DNA of 64,000 nt, from positions 1,364,001 through 1,428,000 of the forward strand of contig CM074141.1 of assembly GCA_037178625.1 (NCBI GenBank). The letters run 5' to 3'. The notes beneath the pieces were generated by a model, which saw only the letters and a list, made by a program, of their open reading frames with translations, ran no database searches and was not told the origin of the DNA. Every line of letters begins with the position of its first letter. The stretch's first letter is position 1. This document shows positions 45,401 through 55,427 of this stretch, one piece after another. This DNA comes from Skeletonema tropicum (lineage: Eukaryota > Bacillariophyta > Thalassiosirophyceae > Thalassiosirales > Thalassiosiraceae). The position numbers and the translations under genes were made by a program.

Positions 45401-46072
45401 GGACGAAGACAATAGCGTAGGTGAAAGCGAAGAAGAAGATGCAGAGAGGGACCCAGTCGGAGAGCGGATTGGGTGAGGAGTCGGATAGCGAGTCAGACAA
45501 TGAGTCAGTGAAGAGTCGGATACAGACTCCGATGAAGATGATGAAAATGATCAAAATAATGGTCGCAAGAGAAGCCATCGCAAAATGAGCAAATGATGCA
45601 ATAACAATACGAATAATGGGAAGAGAAGCAACATGAGAAGTTCACCGGGCGGGACCGGGACAAGAGATACACGAGAATAGATACATATCACATGAACATA
45701 GATATTCATTACATAGAACACAATATATACAGCCTTCGCACACTGACAACCGGCCCTCCACACCCCCCACTCTTTGTAGCGAAGGTGTAGACGTGCAATG
45801 GAAGCATTTTCGGGCCGTCGAGGTCCAAAGAATGCCCATTTTGTAGGTATTCAAAATTCTCATGTTTCCTCGAAAAAACCCAGGTGCCTAGAGACAACTA
45901 ATGACCAAAATGGAAAAAACTGAGCACAAGGCATTGGTCGCACGAGTGTATAGAAGACGTCTGTAAACTTTTTTGGGTCATTGCAACAATTATTCACCGA
46001 GCGTCCCATTTTGGGACTCTCGAGAAGTAGCAAAATTTTTTTGCAGTTTAAAATCTCATCATGGATATATAT
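42450..46072. mobile_element. Decayed transposon with inverted ends and YqaJ-like relic
   Basis: Left end reads ATATCCATGATGAGATTT then TAAACT; the right end carries the same sequence inverted (46046-46069). Next to each lies the 23-bp block GAGCGTCCCATTTTGGGACT+CTC: at the left as a complete palindrome (42480-42531), at the right as one arm (45999-46021). The interior has broken coding sequence of a nuclease and Zn-finger protein. A target duplication was not clear, and the ends may instead be related MITEs flanking older sequence. Confidence 0.6.
42861..45260 (+). pseudogene. Broken transposon protein: PDDEXK/YqaJ-like nuclease plus Cys-rich tail
   Basis: Several overlapping frames form one decayed reading: EEDPEDYVYVNDDS near 43060; HLGMEYHDLCCFLATFFIECK near 43340; EMKEFHQSHGGLPNISWSGR near 43620; KGNDEGQAKYAALGHRAEKPF near 43840; then PGLVRRGS, DTADGITIMDLGDD and PIECKCR near 43960-44120. 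The spacing of acidic residues, a DG and a final E-x-K fits the YqaJ/PDDEXK nuclease pattern. The C-terminal region has paired Cys (RCKQC; CEHCGKRTDNICLGC) like the Zn-binding tails of DDE transposases. Multiple shifts and stops mean it is not functional as written. The family assignment is inference from motifs. Confidence 0.5.
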
Positions 46073-46366
46073 TGTGACGAGTGACGCGAAAAATAAGCGG
46101 GAGTTGTGCGGGAGTTGAGCAGGAGTTGCGCGGGAGTTACGCGCGCTCAACTCCCGCACAACTCCTGCTCAACTCCCGCACAACTCCTGCTCAACTCCCG
46201 CACGAGCGCTCGTGCGGGAGTTGAGCGCGCGTAACTCCCGCACAACTCCCGCACAACTCCCGCACAACTCCCGCACAACTCCCGCACGAGCGCTCAACCA
46301 CGGACAGGATGGGTGTCGCAACCCGGCTCCCGCCAAAATATGATAGGGGCGGACAGAATTGATGAC

Positions 46367-46838
46367 ACCCGTCGGCAGCCCCGTAGGTGCCGCCAGGCCC
46401 GCCCCTTGACACCCGTCTGCGTCTAGATAGTTTGTACTAATAAATCGAATAATTCACAATTGATATTCGATTCGATTCGTTCGATTCCATTCGATTCCAT
46501 TTGTTCGATTCCATTTGTTCGATTCCATTCGATTCCATTTGTTCGATTCCATTCGTTCGATTTCATTCGTTCGATTCCATCGTCCAAAAGCTAGCAATCG
46601 ATTCGTTCTATCTTTCGGCTTGGCGTGCACGAGCCTTTCTGGTTGCATTTAACACATCATTAAAGTGCTCTCATCATGTCTTGCACAAATACTAGCGATT
46701 AGTGGACGTAACTAGCGATTTATTGGTGTCAATCGTCGATCAATTGCGAATTATTCGATTTATTAGTACAAACTATCTAGACGCAGACGGGTGTCAAGGG
46801 GCGGGCCTGGCGGCACCTACGGGGCTGCCGACGGGTGT
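46367..46838. mobile_element. MITE nested in the hAT left end
   Basis: A 472-bp insertion splits the inner inverted block of the hAT element. It has long inverted arms (CACCCGTCGGCAGCCCCGTA...; arms of about 90 bp) around a centre with tandem CGATTCCATT repeats (46470-46585). Comparison with the intact right end of the hAT element (GACACCCGTCTAGCG) shows the insertion point. Confidence 0.75.
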
Positions 46839-46986
46839 AGCGTAATGGAATTTCACCATTTTTGGAGGGGGTTGAAAATTGCAGGTTGAAATTTCAGAAA
46901 TTTCAGAAATTTCAAGGGATTAAATTTCACTCTAGCTTATCCTGAGATAGTCGTAATACTTTGCACTCTGCAGTCAACACATCACT

Positions 46987-49599
46987 CTAAGAGAGACTGT
47001 CAGCAAGCTTCTTTCCAAGCATCTTCTTCGCATCCATGATATGACGGAGGTTTTCCTTCCCTCGAAGAAGTGCAACACCAGTTGGATCCTTCATCCTATT
47101 CCTATCCTTCACAAGAATGCTGTTCTTCAGAGGTTTGGCCCTACGCTCACAATCCATCGATCCGACAGTTCCCATAGACATTAGAGGCTTAGCAACCAAT
47201 CGATAGAAGTCAGATGATCCTGCATAACATTCAAACCACGTGATGCGACCAGAAATAGCACCAGTTGATTCCACATACTGTACCACATTTTTGATACTAA
47301 AAGACTTGTTGTTCTGTTGCAGCTGTTCCAAAGATGGAAGCGATGGAAGTGGAACGTCAAAAGAATGAAACCAGTCATTGTTTTGAGTATCAAAGTCCTC
47401 AAAATCCTTTTTAACTCTCCTCCGCATCTCATCAGAACCATCTTCACCCAAAGGCACATACCACTCGATCATCTTCCTTACGAGCGCAGCCTTGTTAGTC
47501 TGCAGGTAGAACAACTCCCTCCACACACGAGAGTTTGGGTCACAGAGGAAACACATCAAGTGATGCTCATCGAGTAAACCAACCTTCAGTCCGCTGGGAT
47601 CAACACCATCCATATTGAAACGTTCACGGATCATACCAGCAACTTCTGCTCTTGAGCCCTGACCAAGAAGTTCATCAAACTCGGGAGTGAGACACTTGTT
47701 AATATCATTGCGCAGCGCTTGAACCAAGAGGGGGTAAGCACTAAGTGGCATATCCTTGCGGGAACAAGCCAAATGTGCTTCCTTGAAAGGGAGCGTGAAG
47801 GCAATAACAACATCAAACATCTTCCAAATATTTTCCTTCTTGAAGTGCTCCATCAGCTCATCCAACTCAGCTTGCTTTGTTGCAGTGCGCTCACTACGAT
47901 ACTTTTGATACTCCGCCTTGCCAGGAAGTACAAGAAGAAAGTCACGACACTTGCGAGCGCTCACAACAACGTCATGTAGAAGGTTCATCCGTGTCTCCAC
48001 GGGGCAGAAAACTTTGGAGTAAAACACGAGCTCATCCACTAGAGCTGCGCTGCGTCGGAAAGAATCAATGCGATCAATCTTCACGAAGTCCCTGACTTTC
48101 CTAGCATACTTTATGACAAGTTGCATAACTGAAGTCTTGGCTAGGTCTTTCATAAGCAAATCGATGCAATGAGCCGGATCGCGTGTAACTATGACCTTCA
48201 TCCCTGGATACTTTTCTTCAAGTTCCTTCCCAACTCGATCCGCAACATGCCTTGCAGCATTATCAACAGGAATGCTCACAATCTTCGCATTGTATTCTTT
48301 CATGACGTTTTCACAAACCCTCACAGCATCCTCTATTTCGGCTTCGGTAACATGCTTATCGCTTCCAAGATCTTTCCATTCGAGGAAGAGTGAGAAGTCA
48401 CTCTTCGCGACGGTGTATACGATCTAGGCAGAAGAGGATACAGCAGGGCAACATAAATAGTAGTGAGACAATTGAAAGCAATGAAGTTATTGTACAGAAC
48501 ATAAATCACGTACCTTTTGTTTGCCCAAGACAGTGACTCCATCCATCGCAACATTTACATGTCCGGGAATTTTTGCCATAAATGATTTCAACTCCGATGT
48601 CGTTTGTTTATCAATTTTAATGACATACTTGTCATAGATTGTTTCAACATCACTTGGAATGAACTTCAAGATGGCAGGGTATCGTTGGTGTAGGCTTGCT
48701 TGCACCCAAGGATCCAATAGACGACTCAATGGCTCGCCACGAGCGACAATGGCTCGTACCTCGTGCATGAGTACAATGTCAGCAGATGCCTGGTTCATGC
48801 TCTTACCATACGTGTGCTCCATAGTAGTTTGTGCAGATGGTACACGCTTTGTTTTCTTGCGAGGGGGAACGGATGTGGAGGTGGATTTGGTGACATCACT
48901 AACGTCCCCAGAGTTGGATAGTAGATCAATCACCGCAACGGGGCCATGATTACTACGCATGGCAGCAACAGTTTCACTTGGGTTGGATTGAAGTGCAAGA
49001 TACGTTGCTTGTTTCTTATTCGCTTGAGCCCCTCCTTCGATTTGTCTCCTTGTGTGAGGGCATGTCAACCCTTCACATTCGTGGAGAGAATGTTTTCTAG
49101 CTCTTGTTGCATTAAATGTCGCTAGCAACTTGTTGTACTTAGGACAGTGCTTGCATACAATACGTAACTTGCCATTGGGTTGGGGCGTGATTTCGTATTG
49201 GGAATAGAGCGTTGAGTCTCGTTGCTTTTTGGCATCCGGAGCTGCTGCAAAAGGCACAGCAGCAGGTGGTGCTGCGGGTGGATCGACTGCAGCGACGGCA
49301 GGTGGATCGACAGCAGCGACGGCAGCATCGGCAGTTGGGGCCGCAGCGGTGAGCTTGTGTTGGACACAGTGAAGACACATGAGAGCGGTATGGGAGTTGG
49401 CAAGTGTTTTTGCATGATCATTAAGATCCCCTGCAGGGTTTTTGTAGGATGGGTTGCCCACAATTTCCTCACAGTAGAGTTTACCGCAAAGGGCACCATG
49501 AATTGGTCCTTCACACATCATGCACTGATGATCAGCCGGGTTGTTGAGGGGGGAGTTCTTCATGCCACAAAGGGCGTTGGCGGCGCATGTCAAAAGCAT
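46987..49599 (-). CDS. hAT-family transposase with Zn-finger N-terminus
   Basis: Two exons, 49599-48514 and 48423-46987, joined in phase 0 over a 90-nt GT-AG intron, give 840 residues without a stop. The N-terminal ~130 residues are Cys-rich and Ala/Pro-rich; a BED-like finger follows (IVCKHCPKYNKLL...HSLHEC). The catalytic core begins with VNVAMDGVTVLG (first Asp) and continues with SIPVDNAARHVADRV and DPAHCIDLLMKDL, matching the hAT D-N and C-x2-H region (AHCIDLLMKD). A conserved Trp/hydrophobic C-terminal region (WRELFYLQTNKAALV; VGSMDCERRAKPLKNS) fits the dimerisation domain. It lies inside matching ends, so the element may still be autonomous. Confidence 0.82.
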
Positions 49600-50556
49600 T
49601 ATTGTTGAAGATTATTGAATTGTTGTTGTTATTGCCAGGCAAACTATGACAGCGTGGTAGACGGCAGAGTGAACAAAAAGTTGATTTGTGCACATACCCG
49701 CACCCAAAATAAGAGCCATCCGCGCCCAAAATCATCTGGTACATGCCAATGCAGGAACACGCATGTAAGCTGAATTACTACGAAGGAATAAGTAATACTG
49801 CATTGTTAGTCGCCAGCATTTTGGTGAAGAGTTACTCTCCGCTGAGTTGACAAACTCATCATCTGGATGGTGCGTGGTGTTCTTTGGGGTTTGGTGGTTG
49901 GTGGAATGAAGGGTCTTAGGTTATTTTTGTGCTACGTGTTGGTTCAGTACCATCCGTTCGCGCCAGAATTTTTGTGAAATTTCATTGTTGGCCAAAATTG
50001 GTGCAACTTTCACCCTGTAAATTTCACGAAAGTTGCAGTAGTGAAATTTCACCCTTTTGAAATTCCATTATTACGCTAGACGGGTGTCATCAATTCTGTC
50101 CGCCCCTATCATATTTTGGCGGGAGCCGGGTTGCGACACCCATCCTGTCCGTGGCTCAACTCCCGCAAAACCTTCCTCAACTCCCGCACGCTTCCGCTCA
50201 ACTCCCGCACAACTCCCGCTTATTTGTCGCGGAACTGCGTACTTAAACTCGCGCCTCGCGCAGATGCAACATGCAACTCGAGATTTATGATGTCTTGTGG
50301 TGATGGCGGCGGCAATGATCGAAAGGTCTACCGGTCTAACATCTGCGACGCATACAACTGATGAAGTTGGTCGTTTATTTGGGCTGCACTAGTTACTTCA
50401 GAGGCAATATTTTTGTGGATTAGGCGACGCAAGAGGTGAGAAGATCATCTAGAAACTATGGAGGACGTTGTGCACAAACCATCATTATTGTGCCTCGCTG
50501 CTCACTCCTCTTGACGACTTGCATCGCAGTTATTACATTCACACATACACGACAAC

Positions 50557-51668
50557 ATGTCCATTCAACCTCCAGAGATAATATCGAAACTAATAAGTAG
50601 AGGAGAGGGCGTACCAGCGAGCTGTGGTCACTGCCGTAACCAGATGCCACGCTCCGTTGCAGCCGCTGCCAGTGTGTCAAATATTGTCAAAAGGAATGCC
50701 AGAAGGCTCACTTCAAACTTCACAAGAAGAGTTGCAGGGCCATCGCCGCGCAAAGGGTGCTCGCTGATGAAATTTCCGTGGATAATGATGGTGGTAATGT
50801 TTATCCTGTTGGGGATATGATAGCAATGGGGGATTTGTTGTTGGCTACTGGGTACAAGGAGTCAGATACTGTACGTCATGGTCAACTTTACTATAAGGAG
50901 GCATTGCAGTACTACATAAAGCATATGACTGCATATAATAGTGGATGTCACCGCGCTTGTTCAGAACTCGAGGATCAAGTACTACTGCTTATAATTGCCG
51001 CTGGAGGGGATGACAATGCAATTCGGTCCTGGTGCTCGGAGGAATCGAGTATAACTGGCAACAACCCGGATTACAGATCAAATTATTATGAGGATCTCAC
51101 CGAGGAGCAAAAGGCTTCTGAGGAGATTATGACTCTTGGGGTCAAATATCGTGGTCTTGCTATGGATGACACTCTCTTTCAAATCATATATCTGTTCAAT
51201 CAGATGAAGGCTCTTTCTGAGTATAGACGTGTGGGAGCTTTGAAGGAAGGAATGTCAAGACCCGGTTCTTCCGCACCTATTAATGGTGTGTCAGATACCT
51301 TGTTAATGTCAAGAAACGGCACCGTGCCCATTAATGATGTGTCAGATAATTTGTCATTCTACAAGGCAAGCTTCAAGGAAGATAGAGAATTGGCTGCTGA
51401 AGAAAAGGGTATAGTTAAGGAGATCCAATCGACAATCCGTGCTATTCAGTACTTTGACAAAGAGAGCTATCTTACTCATTTACGAGATACTCTACCTTTA
51501 TCAGAAGAGCATGCTCCTGGGTTGTTCAGAGAGAACCTTCAGTTGAGAGAACATTTCCATTTGGGGGAACACTCATTGGGTAGGAGATATTTGTGGATGA
51601 TCCTCCAAGATCTATTTTTTGAGACACCTGGGGTCAATAGTATTTTGAACGAGTTTGTTCACTGGTGA
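50557..51668 (+). CDS. MYND-type zinc-finger protein, frame broken in the finger
   Basis: Start ATG 50557 (MSIQPPEIISKLISRG). The first Cys pair (CGHC) is in this frame; one base later the frame changes near 50640, after which the remaining ligands appear: CSRC, KYCQKEC, HFKLH and SC. Together they form a full MYND finger (C-x2-C, C-x2-C, Y-C-x3-C, H-x3-H-x3-C). The second frame continues without stop to 51668 with a helical region rich in short repeats (YYKEALQYYIKHM; RAIQYFDKESYLTHLRD). About 370 residues if joined. Likely a protein-interaction factor; no SET motif seen. Same general layout as the gene at 3498. Confidence 0.7.
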
Positions 51669-51744
51669 TACTGAATGAAGTTGAAGCGGATACTTAGAAG
51701 AAGAAACTCGGCAAACACAATCGAGGGTAACATGACAAGTAGTT

Positions 51745-52315
51745 ATGCAATTGTTGAGAGACGAAGGTTTGAGTCCAAATAATTGGGACACGCAATCACT
51801 TCAGCCTGCCACTACAGCAATCGATTTATTCAGTCCTAAGCTAATGATACTATTGATCAATCTTCTGACTTTATTCAACCATTATTATTGCCTACGATAC
51901 TGCCATCCATTGCTTCGACTACAAAAGATAAAATTAACGGAAATCTTAAAGTACGTCATGGTTGGCCCTCCAGGGGCGAAATTATCTACACAGCACAGTT
52001 AAGTTTGCCACTTTTTTGTCAGCAAACGCCCCCCTTCCGATGGTTCTCACGATGGCATCCTGATGATCCTTACTGAGATACCGTGAAAGCCCACTTTTAA
52101 TGCTGTTCACAGATAACCATCCTGATATTTTTCAGCGAGCGTTGGAATACCAACCTGACGATTATTTCCAGCTCGTCGCCACATTTCTAAATCCTTCAGT
52201 TGGTAATAACTTTGGAATGCATATAAGGCAAGCCTCAACCTCAAATATTGGTATCAGACTAGATGAACACGAAAATTTGAATGCCCTTCTCGGAAATATT
52301 TTGACAGACTCATGA
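51745..52315 (+). pseudogene. Decayed coding region
   Basis: Three overlapping frames read like pieces of one protein: MQLLRDEGLSPNNWDTQSLQ, then IASTTKDKINGNLKVRHGW, then MLFTDNHPDIFQRALEYQPDD to ILTDS. Each is short and separated by stops or shifts. It follows directly after the MYND gene on the same strand and may be its former neighbour or a spliced gene I could not resolve. Confidence 0.3.
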
Positions 52316-52995
52316 GTTCTAAACGTCTCACACTATCTAGCACTCGTTGATCGACGCCCATGTAGACAAAAATCTCATCCTCATCTGCTGCCGCCGCCAT
52401 CATCACTAATCCTTAAACTAGACAAATTCCTTTTGACAATATTGCACCATTATAATATTATCATCTCCTCTGCTGTACGTCGCTTTGGAGGAGCATCTTT
52501 TTGCTACGTGGATAGACACATACGAATTAGGACAGTGTCATTCTATTGACAAAGCGAACAGAGAGTTGCTCCTACAATATTCATTCTTACGTTGCTCTCA
52601 AAGAGGGTGATACACGCCGCTCGATCGTCGCTGCCAATTGCACTCTCAAACCAAACATACATTCTTTTGATTGATATATTCAAACTCGTACTAAATATTC
52701 TCGGCGTACAAACGTTGTTGCTTGAATTTTTGTGTAAACATCACTCTCTACTCTACTCGATCTAACAAAATAACAGTCACACGTGTTTGTGTGGTGACAG
52801 TTAGTACACCACGAAGGAGACCGCAAGGTTGGACTGCCCTTCTTGTGTTGTCATCAAAATTGCACAGAATTGAGAATTGCCATCATTCTCCGTTCTCCCT
52901 CATGAAAAATTGGAAGACCAGAGAGACAACGAAGGACAACGAGCATCTTTGGAAGAGGCGTCGTCAAGGAGTCGGCTACTATGGTACTTATGGTA
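52316..52995. other. Intergenic, no gene seen
   Basis: About 680 bp of AT-rich sequence without a convincing ORF. A long ORF from 52722 runs into the MITE and is not supported as a gene. Confidence 0.3.
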
Positions 52996-53507
52996 CAAGT
53001 CAAAAACCATTTTGCGTCCGCCCAAAATTGTCGAATGTCAGCCACTTTGGGGCAATATTAAATATTGCCCTTCATTACCACGGCACCCACCGAAGACGCA
53101 ATCCCTTAGTAAACTGTCTGAAGGGCTTAAGTTTGCCTATACAGACCATCATACCATAAAGAACCACCTCAACATCATAGATGAACTTTATGCGATTTTA
53201 TGTGGTGGACGCAAAATGGTCAGTCGGAATTCCTACGTAGGTTGCAGTACAAAAGCCCCCCGTAGACAAAATGTCAGCCGAAATGTCAGCCGAACCATGA
53301 GATTTTCGGCACGTACATCTGTAACAGTCCATAACATAGTGATAACCTAAACCTGATACAGAATTTTACTCCTATTACTATGCTAAAGAACTGCGTAATT
53401 TATTTCTTTGGGAGACCACCGTTTCGTCAAGGTGGAGATCACCAAAAATGGCGAGTCAAAAATTGGACGCAAAATGGTCGAATGGACGCAAAATGGTTTT
53501 TGACTTG
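52996..53507. mobile_element. MITE with CAAGTCAAAAACC ends and TA duplication
   Basis: Perfect ~24-bp inverted ends start CAAGTCAAAAACCATTTTGC and continue GTCC; both sides are flanked by TA. The 512-bp interior has further copies of GGACGCAAAATGG and AAATGTCAGCCGA motifs and no ORF that stays inside it. The pattern fits a non-autonomous Tc1/mariner-type element. Confidence 0.8.
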
Positions 53508-53564
53508 TAACAGAAGATGATGGTAACGCTGCTTGTTGCTTGTTGCTGTTGCTGTTTCAATTTG

Positions 53565-53762
53565 AAAGTTCAAGAAAGTTTCAGTCATCTTTCGGTCATC
53601 TTTCGGTCATCTTTCAGAATCCGAAAGATGACCGAAAGATGACCGAAAGATGACCGAAAGATGACCGAAAGATGACCGAAAGATGACCGAAAGATGACCG
53701 AAAGATGACCGAAAGATGACCGAAAGATGACCGAAAGATGCCTGAAACTTTCTTGAAGTTTT
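53565..53762. repeat. Fold-back 11-bp minisatellite
   Basis: About a dozen direct copies of CGAAAGATGAC (53620-53740) face three inverted copies on the left (TCATCTTTCGG at 53585-53612). Outer arms AAGTTCAAGAAAGTTTCA and TGAAACTTTCTTGAAGTT complete a hairpin. No gene overlaps it with support. Confidence 0.75.
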
Positions 53763-54051
53763 TTTAGAATGCAAGTCGATCGGGCACAGATCAATGGAAC
53801 TTTATCACGCTTCGCGGATGGTGACGAATACGAAGAAGGGTGTCCGAGCTATCCATGCTACCAAAGGCCGTACTGCACAAACCTTGAACCTTGCTTGGGA
53901 AGCTCCGACCTCCGACACAGTGCTTTGCTCTTGCACTTCGCTAACCTTCGCTAACGCAAGCAGCAAGAGGCAAGCAAGCAAGCACCAAGAACATCACGTT
54001 ATTTAGTTCACATTATCACATCGGAAGATACACTACGTTATTACACCAATC

Positions 54052-55086
54052 ATGAAGATCAATGATCTGGCAACACTCGGCAGGTTCATTCTCTCTCCAG
54101 AATGCAAGTCGGTCGTTATATTAACCGGTGCCGGGATTAGTGTAGCATCTGGAATGTAAGTATCATTACCGAGAATTTGCGCTGACATCACTTATTTTGC
54201 ACGTAAGATATTCTAATTCGATCAACATATTAGCCCAGACTTCCGCAGTCCAGGAGGGATGTATGAAACCCTTAGGCCCGAGCTCATCACCGCCACTAAA
54301 CAGCAGCGTCGAATGATGGAGATAAACCCAACCTCGGTAGTAAGCACAGAAATGTTCTTTCAGAATGCGTTTCCATATCTTGAGGTACGACGTCCTTTTA
54401 TCCTTGGTGTGAGAGATAAGATTTGGAAGCCTACGATAGCTCATCATTTTGCTCGACTCTTACATGAAAATACTGGCAAATTGACTCGAGTTTATACACA
54501 AAACATCGATGGTCTAACCAATGCCGTAAATTTACCTGATGAAAAAATCGTATCTGTCCACGGAACAATCAGCAAAGTAGCATGTGAAAATTGCGGAGAG
54601 ACTATGGAATTTAATTCATTCTGTGATGAGGTTGAAGAAAAGATTAAAGATATCTACAATCCTGAAAATGGTCCTGAGGAATCTACGCCAATTCGTTGTT
54701 CTTCTTGTGGCAAGGCTACAATGAAGCCCCAAACAGTACTGTTTGGTTCATCATTACCAGCAGAGTTCTTCGAGCTCAGTGCACAGGATTTGCCGGCAAC
54801 AGATTTGTTGATGGTGGTTGGCACGTCTCTAGTTGTTGGACCGGCAAATTCTTTGGTGTACAGAGTACCGGAATCTACAAAACGAGTTGTGATCAACAAC
54901 GAACCAGTTGGTGAAGAGTTGGGTATTGAGTACGGCCCTGCTGCAGAAAGAGATTACTTTGCGCAAGGAAAATGTGATGATGCGTTCCTTGAGTTGATCA
55001 ATGAATTGGGATGGAATATAGATGATATTACGGATGATTTGCCAGAGTACAGTCACAATTTGATAAGGATGAAAGGCAAAAAGTAG
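54052..55086 (+). CDS. Sirtuin (SIR2-family NAD-dependent deacylase)
   Basis: Exons 54052-54155 and 54234-55086 join in phase 2 across a 78-nt GT-AG intron, giving 318 residues. The join restores GAGISVASG|IPDFRSPGG, the NAD-binding loop. Other hallmarks: TQNIDGL, catalytic His in VSVHGTI, a four-Cys zinc site (CENC and CSSC), FGSSLP, VVGTSLVVGPAN and VINNEP. All catalytic residues are present. The N-terminus is short with no clear targeting signal, so a nuclear or cytosolic class I enzyme is most likely. It lies just right of the fold-back repeat. Confidence 0.93.
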
Positions 55087-55427
55087 GGATGAAAGGCAAA
55101 AAGTAGATAGAGTCATGGACTCTCCTCTCTCGATGACCCAACTTGGAACACACTTGTGTACACGACAACACAACAGCATGACGCCAACCAGACGAGTGTT
55201 AGCTGAGAGCTCACGCTATAGCAGATTTTCATATGAACGTTTGCAACAACCTGATCTGCTCTCGATCCGTGTTATATTGAGTAGTCTTAGTCTTGAATGC
55301 TCATTTGCTACAGGGGTGATGTAATAAGGAGATAGGAGAAGCTTATAGATAAAAGAAGCAATTAAATGGTCATCATGTTGATCATTCGTCGTTATGCTGA
55401 GTCTAAGTCAAGGTCAACATGAATATG
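55087..55427. other. Convergent 3' intergenic region
   Basis: About 340 bp. The last 16 bp of the sirtuin gene (GGATGAAAGGCAAAAAGTAG) are repeated immediately after its stop, a small tandem duplication; otherwise nothing seen. Confidence 0.5.

Larger units (their letters stand above)
46085..50231. mobile_element. hAT-type DNA transposon with long inverted ends
   Basis: Ends match as inverted repeats: CGCGAAAAATAAGCGGGAGT at left and its near-complement at right. Both ends have many CGGGAGTTG subterminal repeats and an inner ~79-bp inverted block (46295-46373 against 50080-50157). The 4.15-kb element encodes one transposase on the minus strand. It starts 13 bp after the end of the previous element. 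I did not find a clear 8-bp target duplication. Confidence 0.8.

Noticed and set aside
44941..45412. Several hydrophobic minus-strand ORFs
   Set aside because: Phe/Leu/Ser runs are the antisense of a Lys/Glu-rich GAAGAAGAG tract in the decayed transposon.
46454..46695. ORFs on both strands in the CGATTCCATT repeats
   Set aside because: Simple-repeat translations inside a MITE.
52722..53159. 145-aa ORF as a gene
   Set aside because: It runs across the MITE boundary and has no domain features.
53585..53794. 69-aa ORF with repeated HLSVIFRSSFG
   Set aside because: It is a translation of the 11-bp minisatellite and not a real protein.
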